Both the position numbers and the translations under genes were made by a program. 64,000 bases of DNA, taken from contig JAANBB010000214.1 in NCBI GenBank assembly GCA_014621425.1, forward strand, positions 1 through 64,000. The letters run 5' to 3'. Positions 22,763-35,000 of this stretch are shown in pieces; within the stretch, counting starts at the first letter, position 1, and each line of letters starts with the position of its first letter. The notes below the pieces were generated by a model that saw only the letters and a list, made by a program, of their open reading frames with translations, was not told the DNA's origin and did not search any database. This DNA comes from Cylindrodendrum hubeiense. Its lineage: Eukaryota > Ascomycota > Sordariomycetes > Hypocreales > Nectriaceae.

Positions 22763-23890
22763 TAATCGGTGCGAGGAAGGACATTGGAACTGGGACTGGA
22801 CATTGGGCCTTTGGCATTATACCCCTTCTGCAGGGAACGCGTTTTTTTATTGTTTGTTTACTTGGGTTGTTTTAAGATGATATGCATCAAGCTAGTATTG
22901 TTTATCTTTCATTGTACCTTTATCATGTAATCTCAGAGTATGAATAGAGAGAAGCAGCCGCTGGACTGCTAAAGACATTCGCAAGCCAGTACACGATGTG
23001 ACTGAATGAATGAATGAATGAGTGCATGAGTGAGTGATCCGCCAGTTCATCGGGTCAAGATCTAATCAATCGCCCGCCTTTCCTATTGTGTACAGCACTC
23101 ACTGTGAAAAGGGAGCTGTGGAGCATTTTAATGGCCGGGGGCCGGGAGAGGTGACGACAATGGGACAGGCCGGTCCCCCAGCTTGCGCCCGCGCGTAGGC
23201 AGAAGTTTTAGTGGGTAGTGGTCGCTACACAAGGCCACCCCCCCAACCCACGCCCCAGCGAATGCCCCGGCAGCCCCCCAGCCAGCCGTGCTAGGCCATC
23301 CCTCAGCCTGGGGCGGTATCTAGCGGCAGAACACGGCACTAGGCTGCTTTCGATGGACGCCCGCTTTGGCCAGCGGCCTTGCCTCAGGTAACGCCTGGAT
23401 GAGACCAGCTGGGTCTGACTGCCTGATTCTCCTGCTCCAACGACGCCGACCTGCAGACGACGATTTCCACCGTCCTTTTTCCTTTCTCCAGTGACTCAAC
23501 CGGCCTGGCGTGTATTCGGTCGACCTATTTCTACTTCCTTCGTGCCCTATCACGCATCCTGTGTCTGTTTGGAGCGCCCGAAAGCGCCCTCCCCCGCCAC
23601 CGACTGCGCTGTCCTGCCCTTCCCTGCCGCCCCGGTCCGCCTCGACCTCGTCCGAGCTATTCATCTCAGCCGCGGCGAGCCAGACGGGCAACCTTGCGCG
23701 ACGCATCCACCTCGAGGACTCCTCTGCTGCCTGCCCGAGATCCGCCATTTTGCCAGGCACAACCGTATTTGAATCTGGGAGCAGCCCCTCGCGAGCCACT
23801 CTGACGACATCCCCTCGACTCCCTCCGATCTGAACCCCGCCTCGATCTCCTCCGTTGAGCCGCCGTTGCCCCTCTGTCCGCAGACAGACC
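22763..23890. other. 3' flank of srf1-like gene and 5' region of cul1
   Basis: No gene seen. Contains a GAAT microsatellite (23003-23040) and, closer to cul1, C-rich then CT-rich sequence usual for a fungal 5' leader. Confidence 0.5.
23003..23040. repeat. microsatellite (TGAA)n grading into TGAG
   Basis: Four TGAA units followed by degenerate TGAG/TGCA units. Confidence 0.8.
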
Positions 23891-26416
23891 ATGGCCGCCA
23901 AGATGGCTGCCCCGAGCCAGATGCCCCCGATACCAAACCGGGAGGATATCGGAGCGACGTGAGTTGTCCGCGCGCGCACCTGTGTCCAGCTGCTGACTGT
24001 GCCAGATGGACCTATCTTCAAGCCGGCATCTCGCGTATCATGAACGACCTCGAGCAGGGCATCGACATGCAAATGTATATGGGTGTCTACACGTATGTTT
24101 TCCTGAACCTTCCGTTCTGGCGCCATCCCCCATGCTGATCTGACACAGTGCCGTCCACAACTTCTGCACATCACAAAAGGCGGTTGGTCTGAATGGACCC
24201 GCCATGCACTCGAACCACCGAGGAGGTAAAGCCACCCTTGCTTCCACCAACACATTGACAAATTGTGCTGACATTTCCTAGCCCATCTCCTCGGCGAGGA
24301 GCTCTACAACAAGCTAATCGACTACCTCAAGCAACACCTCGAGGGACTTGTGAACCAGTCCAAGGCGCACACCGACGAAGCGCTTCTCTCATTCTACATT
24401 AAAGAATGGGGTCGATACACGGTCGCAGCGAAGTACATCCATCATCTTTTCCGCTACCTGAACCGCCACTGGGTTAAGAGGGAGATTGATGAGGGCAAGA
24501 AGAACATCTACGACGTCTACACATTACATCTGGTACAATGGCGCCGCGTGCTTTTCGAGCAGGTGTCCACAAAGGTCATGGACGCCGTGTTGAAGTTGGT
24601 CGAGAAGCAAAGAAACGGCGAGACCATCGAGCACGGCCAGATCAAGCAAGTTGTCGACTCCTTCGTGTCCCTCGGTTTGGACGAGGCCGATCCCTCCAAG
24701 TCGACCCTCGACGTTTACCGATTCCACTTCGAGCGACCCTTCCTGGCGGCGACGAAGGAATTCTATCTCGCTGAATCTAAGCAGTTTGTGGCAGAAAACA
24801 GCGTCGTCGAGTACATGAAGAAGGCCGAGACCCGGCTGTCAGAGGAAGAGGAGCGCGTCCGGATGTACCTCCACCAGGACATTGCGATCCCGCTTAAGAA
24901 ATGCTGCAACCAGGCGCTGATTGCCGATCACTCTGCTCTCCTGCGTGAGGAGTTCCAGGTTCTTCTCGACAACGATCGTGAGGATGATATGGCGAGAATG
25001 TATAATCTACTATCTCGCATCCCCGAAGGTTTGGAGCCCCTGCGGACACGATTCGAGACCCACGTCAGGAAGGCCGGTCTCGCTGCAGTCCAGAAGGTGC
25101 AGTCATCCGAGGGCGACAAACTTGAACCCAAGGTTTACGTGGACGCTCTTCTGGAGATCCACACTCAATATCAGGGACTGGTAAAGAGGGCATTCAACGA
25201 CGAGCCTGAGTTCACTCGTTCGTTGGACAACGCATGCAGAGAATTTGTCAACCGAAACGAGGTCTGCAAGGCGGGCTCCAACAAGTCACCAGAGCTATTG
25301 GCCAAGTACACCGACGTTCTGCTGCGAAAGAGCAGTACCAGCATCGAGGAAGCCGAGCTGGAGCGCACGCTCGCCCAGATCATGACCGTTTTCAAGTATA
25401 TCGAAGACAAGGACGTCTTCCAGAAGTTCTACTCCCGTATGCTGGCGCGACGCTTGGTGCACAGCAACTCCTCGTCGGATGACGCTGAGACTAGCATGAT
25501 CAGCAAGTTGAAGGAGGCCTGTGGTTTCGAGTACACCAACAAGCTCCAGCGCATGTTCCAGGACATGCAAATCTCCAAGGATCTCAACAAGGAGTTTCGG
25601 GATCATCTCGAAGGCGTGGAATACACCAAGGCTGTCGATTCCACCTTTTCCATCCTGGGTACCGGTTTCTGGCCCCTGACGGCGCCCAGCACCGACTTCA
25701 ACCCTCCTCCGGAGATTGCCGCTGAGATTGAGCGATTCATCCGTTTCTACAAGCACAAGCACGACGGTCGCAAACTGACCTGGTTGTGGCATCTCTGCAA
25801 GGGTGAAATTAAGGCGGGTTATTGCAAGAACAGCAAGACCCCCTACACGTTCCAAGTGTCGATTTACCAGATGGCAATCCTCCTCCTATTCAACGAGAAG
25901 GATACCTACACTTACGACGATATGCTCAGCGCGACCCAGCTCAGTTCTGAGGTCCTAGACCAAGCCCTTGCTGTCATCCTCAAGGCCAAAGTGCTTATTA
26001 TGGTGGGTGCCTCGGGCGAGAAGCCTGGACCTGGCAAGACGTTCCGTCTAAACTACGACTTCAAGAGCAAGAAGATCCGAGTGAACTTGAACCTGGGCGG
26101 TGTCAAGGAGGCGAAGGCGGAGGAGGCGGAAACCAACAAGACGATCGAGGAAGACCGAAAGCTGGTTCTCCAGGTATGCACCCATTCCCTGTACTGGATA
26201 TGGCTTATTTACTAACACATTCGCTAGTCTGCCATTGTGCGAATCATGAAGGCACGCAAGAAGATGAAGCACACTCAGCTTGTTAGCGAGACTATCAACC
26301 AGATCCGCTCAAGGTTCGTACCCAAGGTCAGCGACATCAAGAAGTGCATAGAGATCCTCCTCGACAAGGAGTATCTGGAGCGTCTGGAAGATGACGAACT
26401 CGGATATCTGGCATAA
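23891..26416 (+). CDS. cul1: cullin-1, scaffold of SCF ubiquitin ligases
   Basis: Five exons: 23891-23958, 24006-24092, 24149-24225, 24282-26173 and 26228-26416, giving 770 residues. All four introns (47-56 nt) are GT-AG and phase-consistent. The start ATG is in good context (GACCATGGCC). N-terminal cullin repeats include [19 protein letters not shown] and [20 protein letters not shown], the Skp1/F-box binding side. The cullin homology domain contains [27 protein letters not shown]-like residues and [15 protein letters not shown], and binds the RING protein Rbx1. The C-terminal winged helix carries [13 protein letters not shown], where the Lys of IMK is the Nedd8 attachment site, and ends [15 protein letters not shown]. 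The length matches Cdc53/CulA. It drives ubiquitination of cell cycle, signalling and developmental regulators in cytosol and nucleus. Confidence 0.97.
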
Positions 26417-27038
26417 GCCTTCCTCGTCATCTTTCCTCGTTCAGAAACCACACAACGGCCAGAGTGTTGACTATGGAATTCGGTCGCCATGGAAGAGTGG
26501 TTTTGTTTCCTTATCGTGGACTGGGACCAGCGGCGACGGTAGGGACGGATGGGTATACTAGATGGTCGGCATGCTACTGTGCACCTTGGGATTCTCATTT
26601 TCCCCCTCAACCAAACCCCCCCTTTTAGCTCTTTTCCTCCGTCCACCCTCTTATTCTTGTTTTTCCTGTCCTATGATGACTTGCGTGGGGATAATCGGAT
26701 CGGAAGGGCTCGGCTGGGTTGAGGAGTGGGTGCGGCGTGCTGCAAAAGCTTGGGAGAATAGGTGCGGGGAGTATTACACATACACATCAACACATACAGG
26801 AACAGGCATGTTTCAAGTGGGCTCTTTGAGTCGTAAATCATCAGAGACGAGTGTGCTTTTTAAAAACACCGCGGAGCCCATTTGCTCTGGGTCTGGTTGC
26901 TTGCTTAGTCAAATACTTTGAGTTGTTCCATTACTTGACGTGTGACGATATCGCTGCCCCATTCTATCTATCCATGATCCTATAATTAATATCCTTTGGT
27001 TTTCTTCAGATTCCTAATCTTCACTTTCTATATAGTCA
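26417..27038. other. convergent 3' spacer of cul1 and avl9
   Basis: 622 bases between two convergent stop codons; pyrimidine-rich part then AT-rich part. Should hold both 3' UTRs; no gene seen. Confidence 0.55.
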
Positions 27039-29478
27039 TCAGTCTTTGATTGCAGCAACACCGCCCGACTCTGATTTCAGAGCCTCTTCTGTCTCTGGCT
27101 TCTCGTCCTGCTTCTCGTCCGGCTTCTCGTCCGGCTTCGCCTCCACCAGCTTGTCCCGTGATCCGACAACACCCTCTGTGTGGAATCCATCGTTCTTCGT
27201 CACGCCATTCTTATGTGGCACATCCTCTTCCTCTGCCTTGGCCCGAACCCCAGTTGCAGGTCGGCCGGGCGATTCGCTTACGCCAGAGAGAATGCTCTCG
27301 CTGAAGCTGACGCCCGTTGTAGGCCGGCCGGCGATGGCATCGTCAGTGGAGCCGGTGCGGGACTCCGGGGGACTGATTATTTGGTAATCGTTATCGATGG
27401 GGCTGTTGGGCCCCGACAACTCAGGCTTCTCCGACTTTGGCGTGGTTGACTTGCGGCCCCAGCCGCCGCCCCAACCGCTAGTGCGACGCTTCTCGCCTGC
27501 CCACGCAGCCCAGCTCGACACGTAAGCACCGGCTCTGGCGCCAGCCGTCTGCGACGACTGCTGCGACTTACCTATGTCGGCGTGGTAGCCGGCGTTTGCG
27601 TTGCCGCCATGAGGGTCTGTGGACTTGGTGCCCTGGGCGGCGCGGGCCTCCTCGGCACGGCGACGCTGGGCTTCGCGGAGGGCCTCCATGTCGGCGTAGA
27701 GCTTGTTGAGGACGAACGACGCCTTCTCACGGCCCGCAGCGAAGTTCCGGCCGAGCACCTCGCGTCCCTGCGCGAACCGTTCGTCGAGATGGAGCTCCTT
27801 GACCTGCTCGGCGATGCGGCGCTGGACGTCGTCGATGGTGAGGCCACCGGCGCAGGGGTGTCGCGGGTCGACGATATCGAAGAGGTGCGAGTCAGTGTGG
27901 GCGTTCCACATGCGGTAGTTTTCGGTGCGCTTCCAGGCTTCGACCCACTCGTTTCCAAAGTCCAAGATAGGATCGCCCTCGATCTCCGGGAGGATGGCCT
28001 TGGGGCTGTTGGGGTTCGAGGTGAGGTAGTTGTGGTATTTGACGGAGGAGATGAGGGCGAGGATGTACTCTTCGAACTGCAGTCTAATAAACTCCTCGCT
28101 TCCGACATACTTCAACGTCTTGGGCCTGCTGGGGTTCGCCTCGTCCCAGGTCTCGTTGATCTCCTGCGTCAAATAGTCGATCCACCGGCGATCGGCGGCG
28201 GTCAGGGTGAGGGCGGTCCTCAGCGAGGGAGAGGTGATGCTGATGATGTCCTCGTCAAGGTTGATGAGAATGTCGCTGTAGCGATCCTTCTGCTGAAGGA
28301 GGAGGGAGTTTGTGCTTCCAACAATGTACGACTTGGTCCCAAAGTCGGCTAGGATATCGAGTTGCTGGAGAGGCGTATAAGGGCCATACAAACTTCCCTA
28401 AATGAGTTGTCAGCCACTCAATTCAGTTTCGTTGTTACCATTGTCATGTCGTACCTTGCCAAAAATCTGGAGGGGGAGGCCCATGTAGGACAAAAGAGAG
28501 TTGCGATCACTAGTCCGCAAACTCGTAGGTTTCGAGAGGCACTTCTCATAATTGTTCAATTCAGGGTCTGCGCAATCCTGAAGGTTGCGAATGAGGCCGG
28601 GTATCAAGGACAGAAGAGAAAATTGCATCATGCACAACCGATCGCACCTCGAGCCGAAGAAGAGCATCTGCAAGGGTCAGCGTCAATCCCAGAAGTCATT
28701 TGGAGTCGTGTCAGCGTACCTTTGGTTGGAGAAGGCAGCACTTCAACAGGACCAGCGTTTGCCATTTGAATTCGTGGATCAGCTCCCGGAGACTCATGCC
28801 GAGATACTGGTCGCGGTCCGCCTGGTCGTTCAGCAAGCCCCTAACCTTCTCATCTGCCAGGCTCTCCTGAAACCTGCGCAGGATGTCGACATCAGTGAAC
28901 TCGCGCTGGGAAAACCACGCCTGTGTCACAATACTGAGGCGCTCGCGTAGCATGCCAAAGAATTGCGGGCTGTCGGCGATGACTACGACCGCCTTTTGGA
29001 CGGTTGAGCGAGTGACATCAGCTGGGCGGTTTATGAGCTGGGAGGAATCCAGCTGTCGCGTACATGAGATTCCAAACAGGGATGTCGCGGGCGTTGTGTC
29101 TGTTTCCGGTCGGAGTAGAGTAAAGTATGAAAAGTCCTCCTCGGAGCTGTAGTGTTGTAAGCATTCTACTTTGCAGGTCGCCGTCCATCGTAGCAAAGCT
29201 GGAAGTCGAACTCACGCATGCGCTCCATCGCTCAAGGCCATGAACGGGAGCAATGACCAGCCAAAGTCGACGGCAGGATCACTTCCGTCCTGGGCGCCAA
29301 ACCAGTTCTCGACCTCGGGGCCCCTCGCATGGTGGAAGCCGACCACAGTGACCAGGGGAAGGAACGCAAGCTTTCCAGGCTCGGCCGGCGACGAGGGGAT
29401 GATGGGCGACAAGACAGGCTTGAGGTCGTCGGCGGAATCGGTCGCATGGAGCGCCAGGCCGGGTTCGTCGAAGCTCAT
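27039..29478 (-). CDS. avl9: Avl9-like late secretory pathway protein (DENN-related)
   Basis: Four exons: 29478-29216, 29146-28720, 28667-28455 and 28397-27039, giving 753 residues. Introns 29147-29215, 28668-28719 and 28398-28454 are GT-AG and keep phase. The start MSFDEPGLALHATD is the first in-frame ATG. The AVL9/DENND6-type N-terminal domain is clear: VVGFHHARGPEVENWFG, WSLLPFMALSDGAHA, SLFGISCTRQLDSSQL, TVQKAVVVIADSPQFFGML and, in exon 4, LYGPYTPLQQLDILADFGTK. The region after about residue 500 is basic and Gly/Trp-rich. The tail carries PDEKPDEKQDEKPE repeats (about 27093-27140) and is acidic. A GGTAAGT near the codons for HADIGKSQQ could act as an optional donor, but reading through gives a normal frame. 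Yeast Avl9 works in exocytic transport from the Golgi. Convergent with cul1. Confidence 0.9.
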
Positions 29479-30282
29479 TGCGAGTCGGGGAGCGGCTTGA
29501 CTGCCCGCCACGTAAATATGCTTGGTTCCAACTCTCAGTGCCCCTATAGCCCTGCCATGTACGTCCGGCAGCCGTTCGGCGGGGGTTGTGTGCGGTTTCG
29601 AAGACAGGAGGACGGGTTGTTGCAGTCGTCGGGGCCAATCTCGCGCGGGAGGGAGGCTGCGGACTGCGGGCTGCGGGATGGGGGTCGCGGGGTGCGTCGT
29701 GGTCGCGGATCGGGGATCTGAGGACTGAGCTGGGAGAAGAGATGGCCGGGAGAGAAGTCGCAGACGGTCGGAGGAGCCGTGAAGTGGCGTACTGGACCCC
29801 GCGGAGGGTTGTTGATGGGTGCACGGAGGCGGTCAAGGGACCGCTCGCAAGCTCACGCAACGGGGACCAGGTAGCTGGGGACCTGGGGGGGTGGTGGCAC
29901 GGCAGGGGATCGAGTCGAGGCGAGGGGATGTTGTGGAGCGGCGGCGAGTCGCGGGCGACGGGGTGACGGGGCGAGGGTTGAGAAGAAAGGAGAGAATGAA
30001 TGGGCTGGCAATGCAAACGGGAACGGAACCGGAACCGGAACCAAGGGATGGAGTCGTCGACGTCGATGCAATCGTGATGGCCGAGCGGGAGCGGGAGCGG
30101 GCGCGGGCGCTGGCTGTGGGCAGGGAAGTCCGTGGAGAAAGGAAACGCCGACGTCTGTGTGAAATTGGCCAGTGCTAAGGATTAGAGTCGTAGTGAGTGC
30201 GTCAGTGTGTCGGCGTGTCGGCCCTCTGTAATAAAGTACTCTGTAAGGTACTCCGTAGTGTACTCCGTAGTCTAGACGGCAC

Positions 30283-30308
30283 TGGATGCATTGGATGCAT
30301 TGGATGCT
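30283..30308. repeat. tandem repeat of TGGATGCAT, nearly three copies
   Basis: Nine-base unit repeated without mismatch, last copy lacking its end. Confidence 0.8.
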
Positions 30309-30522
30309 AATCTCGGGGCCGTCGCGTCACTATTACTGGTCGCCGCAATGGGTATCGCCCTTGCAAACCTGGGAACTTTACTTGCAACTTACTTACCTTG
30401 CGCTCGTCACTGTACCCCGCCATCATCATCCCTACTCTCATTGTCCCGTCAGCGTCGGCACCTGTAAGTTCAGCGCATCATCAGTGCGCTGGCCCACTGG
30501 CCAAGGTACCTGTACCTATTTA

Positions 30523-30564
30523 CCTACCTACCTTAGGTACCTTACCTACGAAGAGGTAGGTAGG
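30523..30564. repeat. inverted repeat CCTACCTACCT / AGGTAGGTAGG
   Basis: Perfect 11-base arms at 30523-30533 and 30554-30564 with a 20-base loop that contains the palindrome GGTACC. A similar structure lies at 49203-49229. Confidence 0.8.
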
Positions 30565-31835
30565 AAATTGCAACACCAACACGAGCCACCTGCTATCACG
30601 TGGTGCCCGTCTCGACCACACTCCCCAGTCGCAGCGTGCCGTCAAGTCTGACATGACATACCTCCATGTTGATGGTTGATGGTTGATGTTCGCGACTCTC
30701 GTCTCTCACTGCAGTGCGGTGCCATCACCATCCCCGTCGCCACCATCCAATCCCAGTCCTCAAGGCTCCTCTTCCTTAGCTAGCGGCCGTCCAACTTAGC
30801 CCCTCGATCGTCTGTCTACCTACCCTCGCCCAAGCCGCCGCAAATCCACCAAAACGCTACCGTCAGGACTGGATGTACGGGCTACTACGCAGTAAGCACT
30901 GGGTCAAGGCAAGGTGAGCGAGTCTTGGCTTTCCACGCCCATGTCCACGTCTTCTCCCTCTCTCCTGTAACTCAGTTACCGCGTCTCGCCCCAAAGCCTT
31001 GTGTAGGCGGCCTTGGCCGAGTCCAAATCCGTGGGCATCAACGATTCGACATGCCCGCTTGCAGCTTGCGGCTTGCGGCTTGCTGGTCTCGCCCTCAATC
31101 TCCCGTCCTCGATTGGACACGCCTGCTGGTGGGGGGTTGCATCGCATGCGAGCATACACCACACGACTCTGCCTGCCGACGTGTCTTGCATGACTCCCCC
31201 CAATTGGCCTGCGCAAATCTTACTCTAATTAGTGGGTGGACTGCCAAGTCATCTGCTTCGTCCTTTGGTGCATCGGGAAGCACGCCTCGAAGATTACGAG
31301 GGATTACGAGGAATTGGACGGACGTGGAATATTATTTAAAGATGAGGAGACGTTACAGACATGTCATTACACGTGTAGCCGAAAAGTGTTAGTTCCTGAC
31401 ATCGAGCTAGCGGGACGACTTTACCGGCGTGGAAATCAGTATTGAGAAAGTGACTGAAGCTACTACTGAAGATCGGTCCTGGAGCCTTGCTCAGGTCTGT
31501 TTTCATCAGCTATCTTGTGACGTTGAAATAATCTGGAACTGTCGATAACGTGCCTGTGCTCATGAATAAAACGATGAACTTTGATGTTTTCACAACATCA
31601 ACAAGAGTATATTTCTCAACATCGCAACTTACTTAATCTGCTCTGTAATAACTGTCAAAGGCGCCTATATGACTAGCATGAATGTGAGAAACCACACGTG
31701 TAAGCCCATACACTACACTTACCTAAAGTTAATCACATTCAGAATGGTGGTAAATGATCCCTCAATCGAGAGGCGGTTGAGCTCGCTCAAAGCGTATACG
31801 CCCAAGGTGTTGGGCGCTGGAGCGCTTACCAGACA

Positions 31836-32012
31836 TCAAAGACAATAAATCCATATCGCAATGCTGTCTAGCTTGGTGAGAACGGAACGGATGGTCATCT
31901 CGTCGACCGTACCATCATACATGTTGGGACTGCCATCCTGAGTGGCATTGGCAGGCAAAGACTGCTTTTCGGCATCCTTGTCGTGGACGACAGTGTGCGT
32001 GTCTGATGACAT
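31836..32012 (-). pseudogene. N-terminal relic resembling a major facilitator transporter
   Basis: From ATG 32012 the frame reads MSSDTHTVVHDKDAEK, then DGTVDEMTIRSVLTKLDS, and stops at 31836 after IAIWIYCL. The acidic start followed by a VLTKLD-like motif resembles the cytosolic N-terminus that precedes helix 1 in allantoate permease-type transporters. No transmembrane continuation was found downstream in any frame, with or without introns. It lies in an AT-richer, gene-poor stretch, consistent with decay. A small unrelated gene is possible. Confidence 0.25.
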
Positions 32013-35000
32013 GTTGTTGAACTGCAATACTCAAAGGAGTATGTCCGAGGTGGACCCAAGATGTGAATTACACTCAAATTTGCCTATCTCGATATTCTTT
32101 CGAGCCCAGCACTATCGACGAATGGTGAGTGAGATAGAATACGCGACTCGTAAGTCTAGATCGCATGACTACACTACGCCCGATGGCTAGTCGAGGGAAA
32201 GACAGGTCTATGTTTACCTACCATCCCATATGCGAACCAACATAGCAACGACTACATTGTGCGAGAATCAGGGTTGTTTTGCCTTCAAACCATTGGCTCA
32301 TACGCGCAGACGGAAGAAAGGCCATGTTTCACACTCAACCCGTAGTATTTGAAGCCCAGAAGTACATAGTTGAGGCCAAGAGCGAAAATGGCACTCCGAT
32401 TGGCTATGTTTTCCTTTCTCCCAGGGGAAAAACAAAAACACCCGCCACAGTCTATTTCTTCCAGTCTACGCGACCCACGGTCACTTGCTGTAGATCGGAT
32501 GTATATGGCTCTGGGAGCAGCAAACATTGCAAATATACAGACACGGCACACAGACAGTAATTTCAGTTTGCAGAACAAGATCATAAGGTGAATGCGCTTC
32601 GCTATACTGTCAAACGATTACGCCTCGCCGGGGATAGCAGTTTACTTTTTGCTCCCTTATTACTCAGCTTCTACTTTCATTTTCAGAGTGTACCATTGCA
32701 GCTTCGCGAGATCTGTATCGGTTGTTAGGCTATACCAATGTTTTATGTCATTAGGTGCTATGAGTACAATAGTGGGAATTGCAAATACTAAGAGCCATCG
32801 CCTGCAGGCCTAGAGGGCGTTTGCTTATAATATGAAGGGCCCGAAAGCCGTACTCTGCTGTGATTCAAGGCAAGTATGTCGTGGGTCTCATTCTTACACA
32901 GGGTATTTGAAGGGAAGTTTGCCCTCCACCAACCACAGAGTGAAATTATGATGTGGGGTCACTCTCTTTGTTATAAGATGCTATTTTAATATTCGGCACA
33001 GATACTACCTATAGCGTGAGACCCCCAAGGTCTTCAATAGCTGGAGACCCGAAAACATGGATGCTCCTCCTTCGCCCCTCTCAATGAACTTTCGCCACGT
33101 GCTGGCATCAAAGGATGCAAGTAGTCCCACGTGGTTGCAAGCAAGGAGGACCCATACTGTCGGTACTTGATCAAATAGCCCATGTCAGACTTTTTGTGTA
33201 AGTCCCAGCCACTCTGAACAGCAGACTTTAGCCCTCAGGCAGATGAGGTCCATGCCAAGGCAATCGTAGTTGGGGCTAACAAAGTGTAGATCGGGTCTAT
33301 TTGACTATCAACCAACGAGGGATCATGAAAGCAAGGTGGATAGACAGAGACACTTCCCCATCCCGAGTAGGAACCGAGGTGCGGAATCTGAAACAAGTTC
33401 TAGTCTGGAATTAAAACAAGCCAGGGACTTGAGGAATGACACCTGCCTCTCACCACATAGCAAACAGAGCGACGGTATCACGATGCCATTAATAGGCTCG
33501 AGCAACGAGGTGTTTTTAATGCAAACCTCCACTATTGAATCAGAAGACCTGAATCATCTCTGCCTTACCACTTGCAAGATATCTTGGAGCCGAAGTCCTT
33601 GTGAGATTTGACAGGTCAAGCCGCACACACCCGCAAATGGTATGGACTAGATGCCAATCCGTGGCCTTGGTCCGCCTTCCCGGGCTGACCATTTCGAATC
33701 CGGGCCAGATGAAACAAGCCTATGGGGGCTTGGGATAAACAACAGGCAATTCTGGTCTCGGATCTACGCTTCACAAGCTCAACCTAATTCTAGCCGCGAA
33801 CTTAACCAAGGGTCGATCAAATACACAAGCAGATAATCAGAACACATGATTCTCGAAAGCAAATTTATTCTCCCTGAACCTTCGAGGAGCGCCTGAGCGT
33901 TGCAGTTGTTTTCTGTTGGTCCGTGAGACTCTAATCCCGTCGTGTCCATCAATTGCAACAGGCAAAGACCCAATTCGTAATGCTAAGATAATTCAAAGAC
34001 AAAGCGAGACTTTTCGGGAGCAATCCGCATATAAGCGATGATACCCTAAACTAATTGTAGGCTGCGCCTAGATCTCATGGTCTGAATGCGCGACCGTTTG
34101 CGTGATTATTTTTGAATGAGAAACTTGAGACAATCCAACCCCGCCACGGGCAATGTCAGAAGCTTGACTCTGTCCCAACCTTCCGCTTTAGGAGAGCCAT
34201 GAGTGTAATAGTGAGGAGGGGGGACACTATTTGTCAAAGGAATGAAACTAGAGAGAGGAATAGTTAGACCAAAGCTTGTGCTCTCAGCACCTGCCGAATT
34301 TGTAACTCCCGGTTAGGATCGCCACGATACCCGCGGCTGTATGCATGATTCAACTCCGTATATATGCGTCATTAGACTGGCAATCAACGCGCACCAAGAT
34401 CAGTAAATTTTCACGTGTTACCTGATGACTGAGACAAACCCCTCGCCCAGAAAAAGTGGTAGGTCGGCCGCCTGCATTGGAAGGATTCGCCCCGTCACTA
34501 CTAAGCTCTTGGCCAGGCAGCATTTCTCCATAAGGTTGACCAGCGGTGAGACACAAAAACCAATCGGGCGTAAAGTCTTCAAGGCTCCGGAGAAGCCACG
34601 GCATGAGATTTTCTCAGCCACCGAGAATGAACGTGTTCGTCGTGGCTGAAGATAGCCGTGCGTCAAGTCCTGATGGGATGAACGGGTTGAGAACGCTGGG
34701 AAAGGGGGCTCAGGGGGCTTGGCGGGATTTCGTCATGGAGCCCTAAGCCACAGGAATCGGAATCAGAGATAGGGGGCCAAAAGAAGGCTGATTCAAAGCC
34801 AGGTGGTCATCATGCCATGCAAGTGTGATACACACCCGTTCTCTGCAGCGTGTAGGAATTCATTGTTCATGCGGGATGGTTCGCACCGACGTACTACAGA
34901 GACAACCGTTTGTCTACTGATAAAGTGAGGCCTTACGAAACAGCCCATGAACTCTGGTGAGACGTGGGACGTGATACATCCAGCCTGCCTCGCGCTGTAC

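Larger units (their letters stand above)
29479..31835. other. intergenic, left part of a nearly 10 kb gene-poor interval
   Basis: No convincing gene. The minus-strand frame 29279-30016 is GC-driven and overlaps avl9 exons out of frame. Holds TACTCCGTA copies (30249-30269), a TGGATGCAT repeat (30283-30308) and an inverted repeat (30523-30564), described separately. Confidence 0.5.

Noticed and set aside
27570..27590. Strong splice donor GGTAAGT inside avl9 exon 4
   Set aside because: The frame continues normally through it and the following residues (GARAGAYVSSWAAW) are part of the expected protein, so no intron is called.
29279..30016. Minus-strand open frame of 245 codons
   Set aside because: Overlaps the first avl9 exon in another frame, is Pro/Ser/Arg-rich throughout and has no recognisable domain.
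33690..33715. B-box-like TTTCGAATCC
   Set aside because: No A box or acceptor stem at the right distance, so no tRNA gene is supported.
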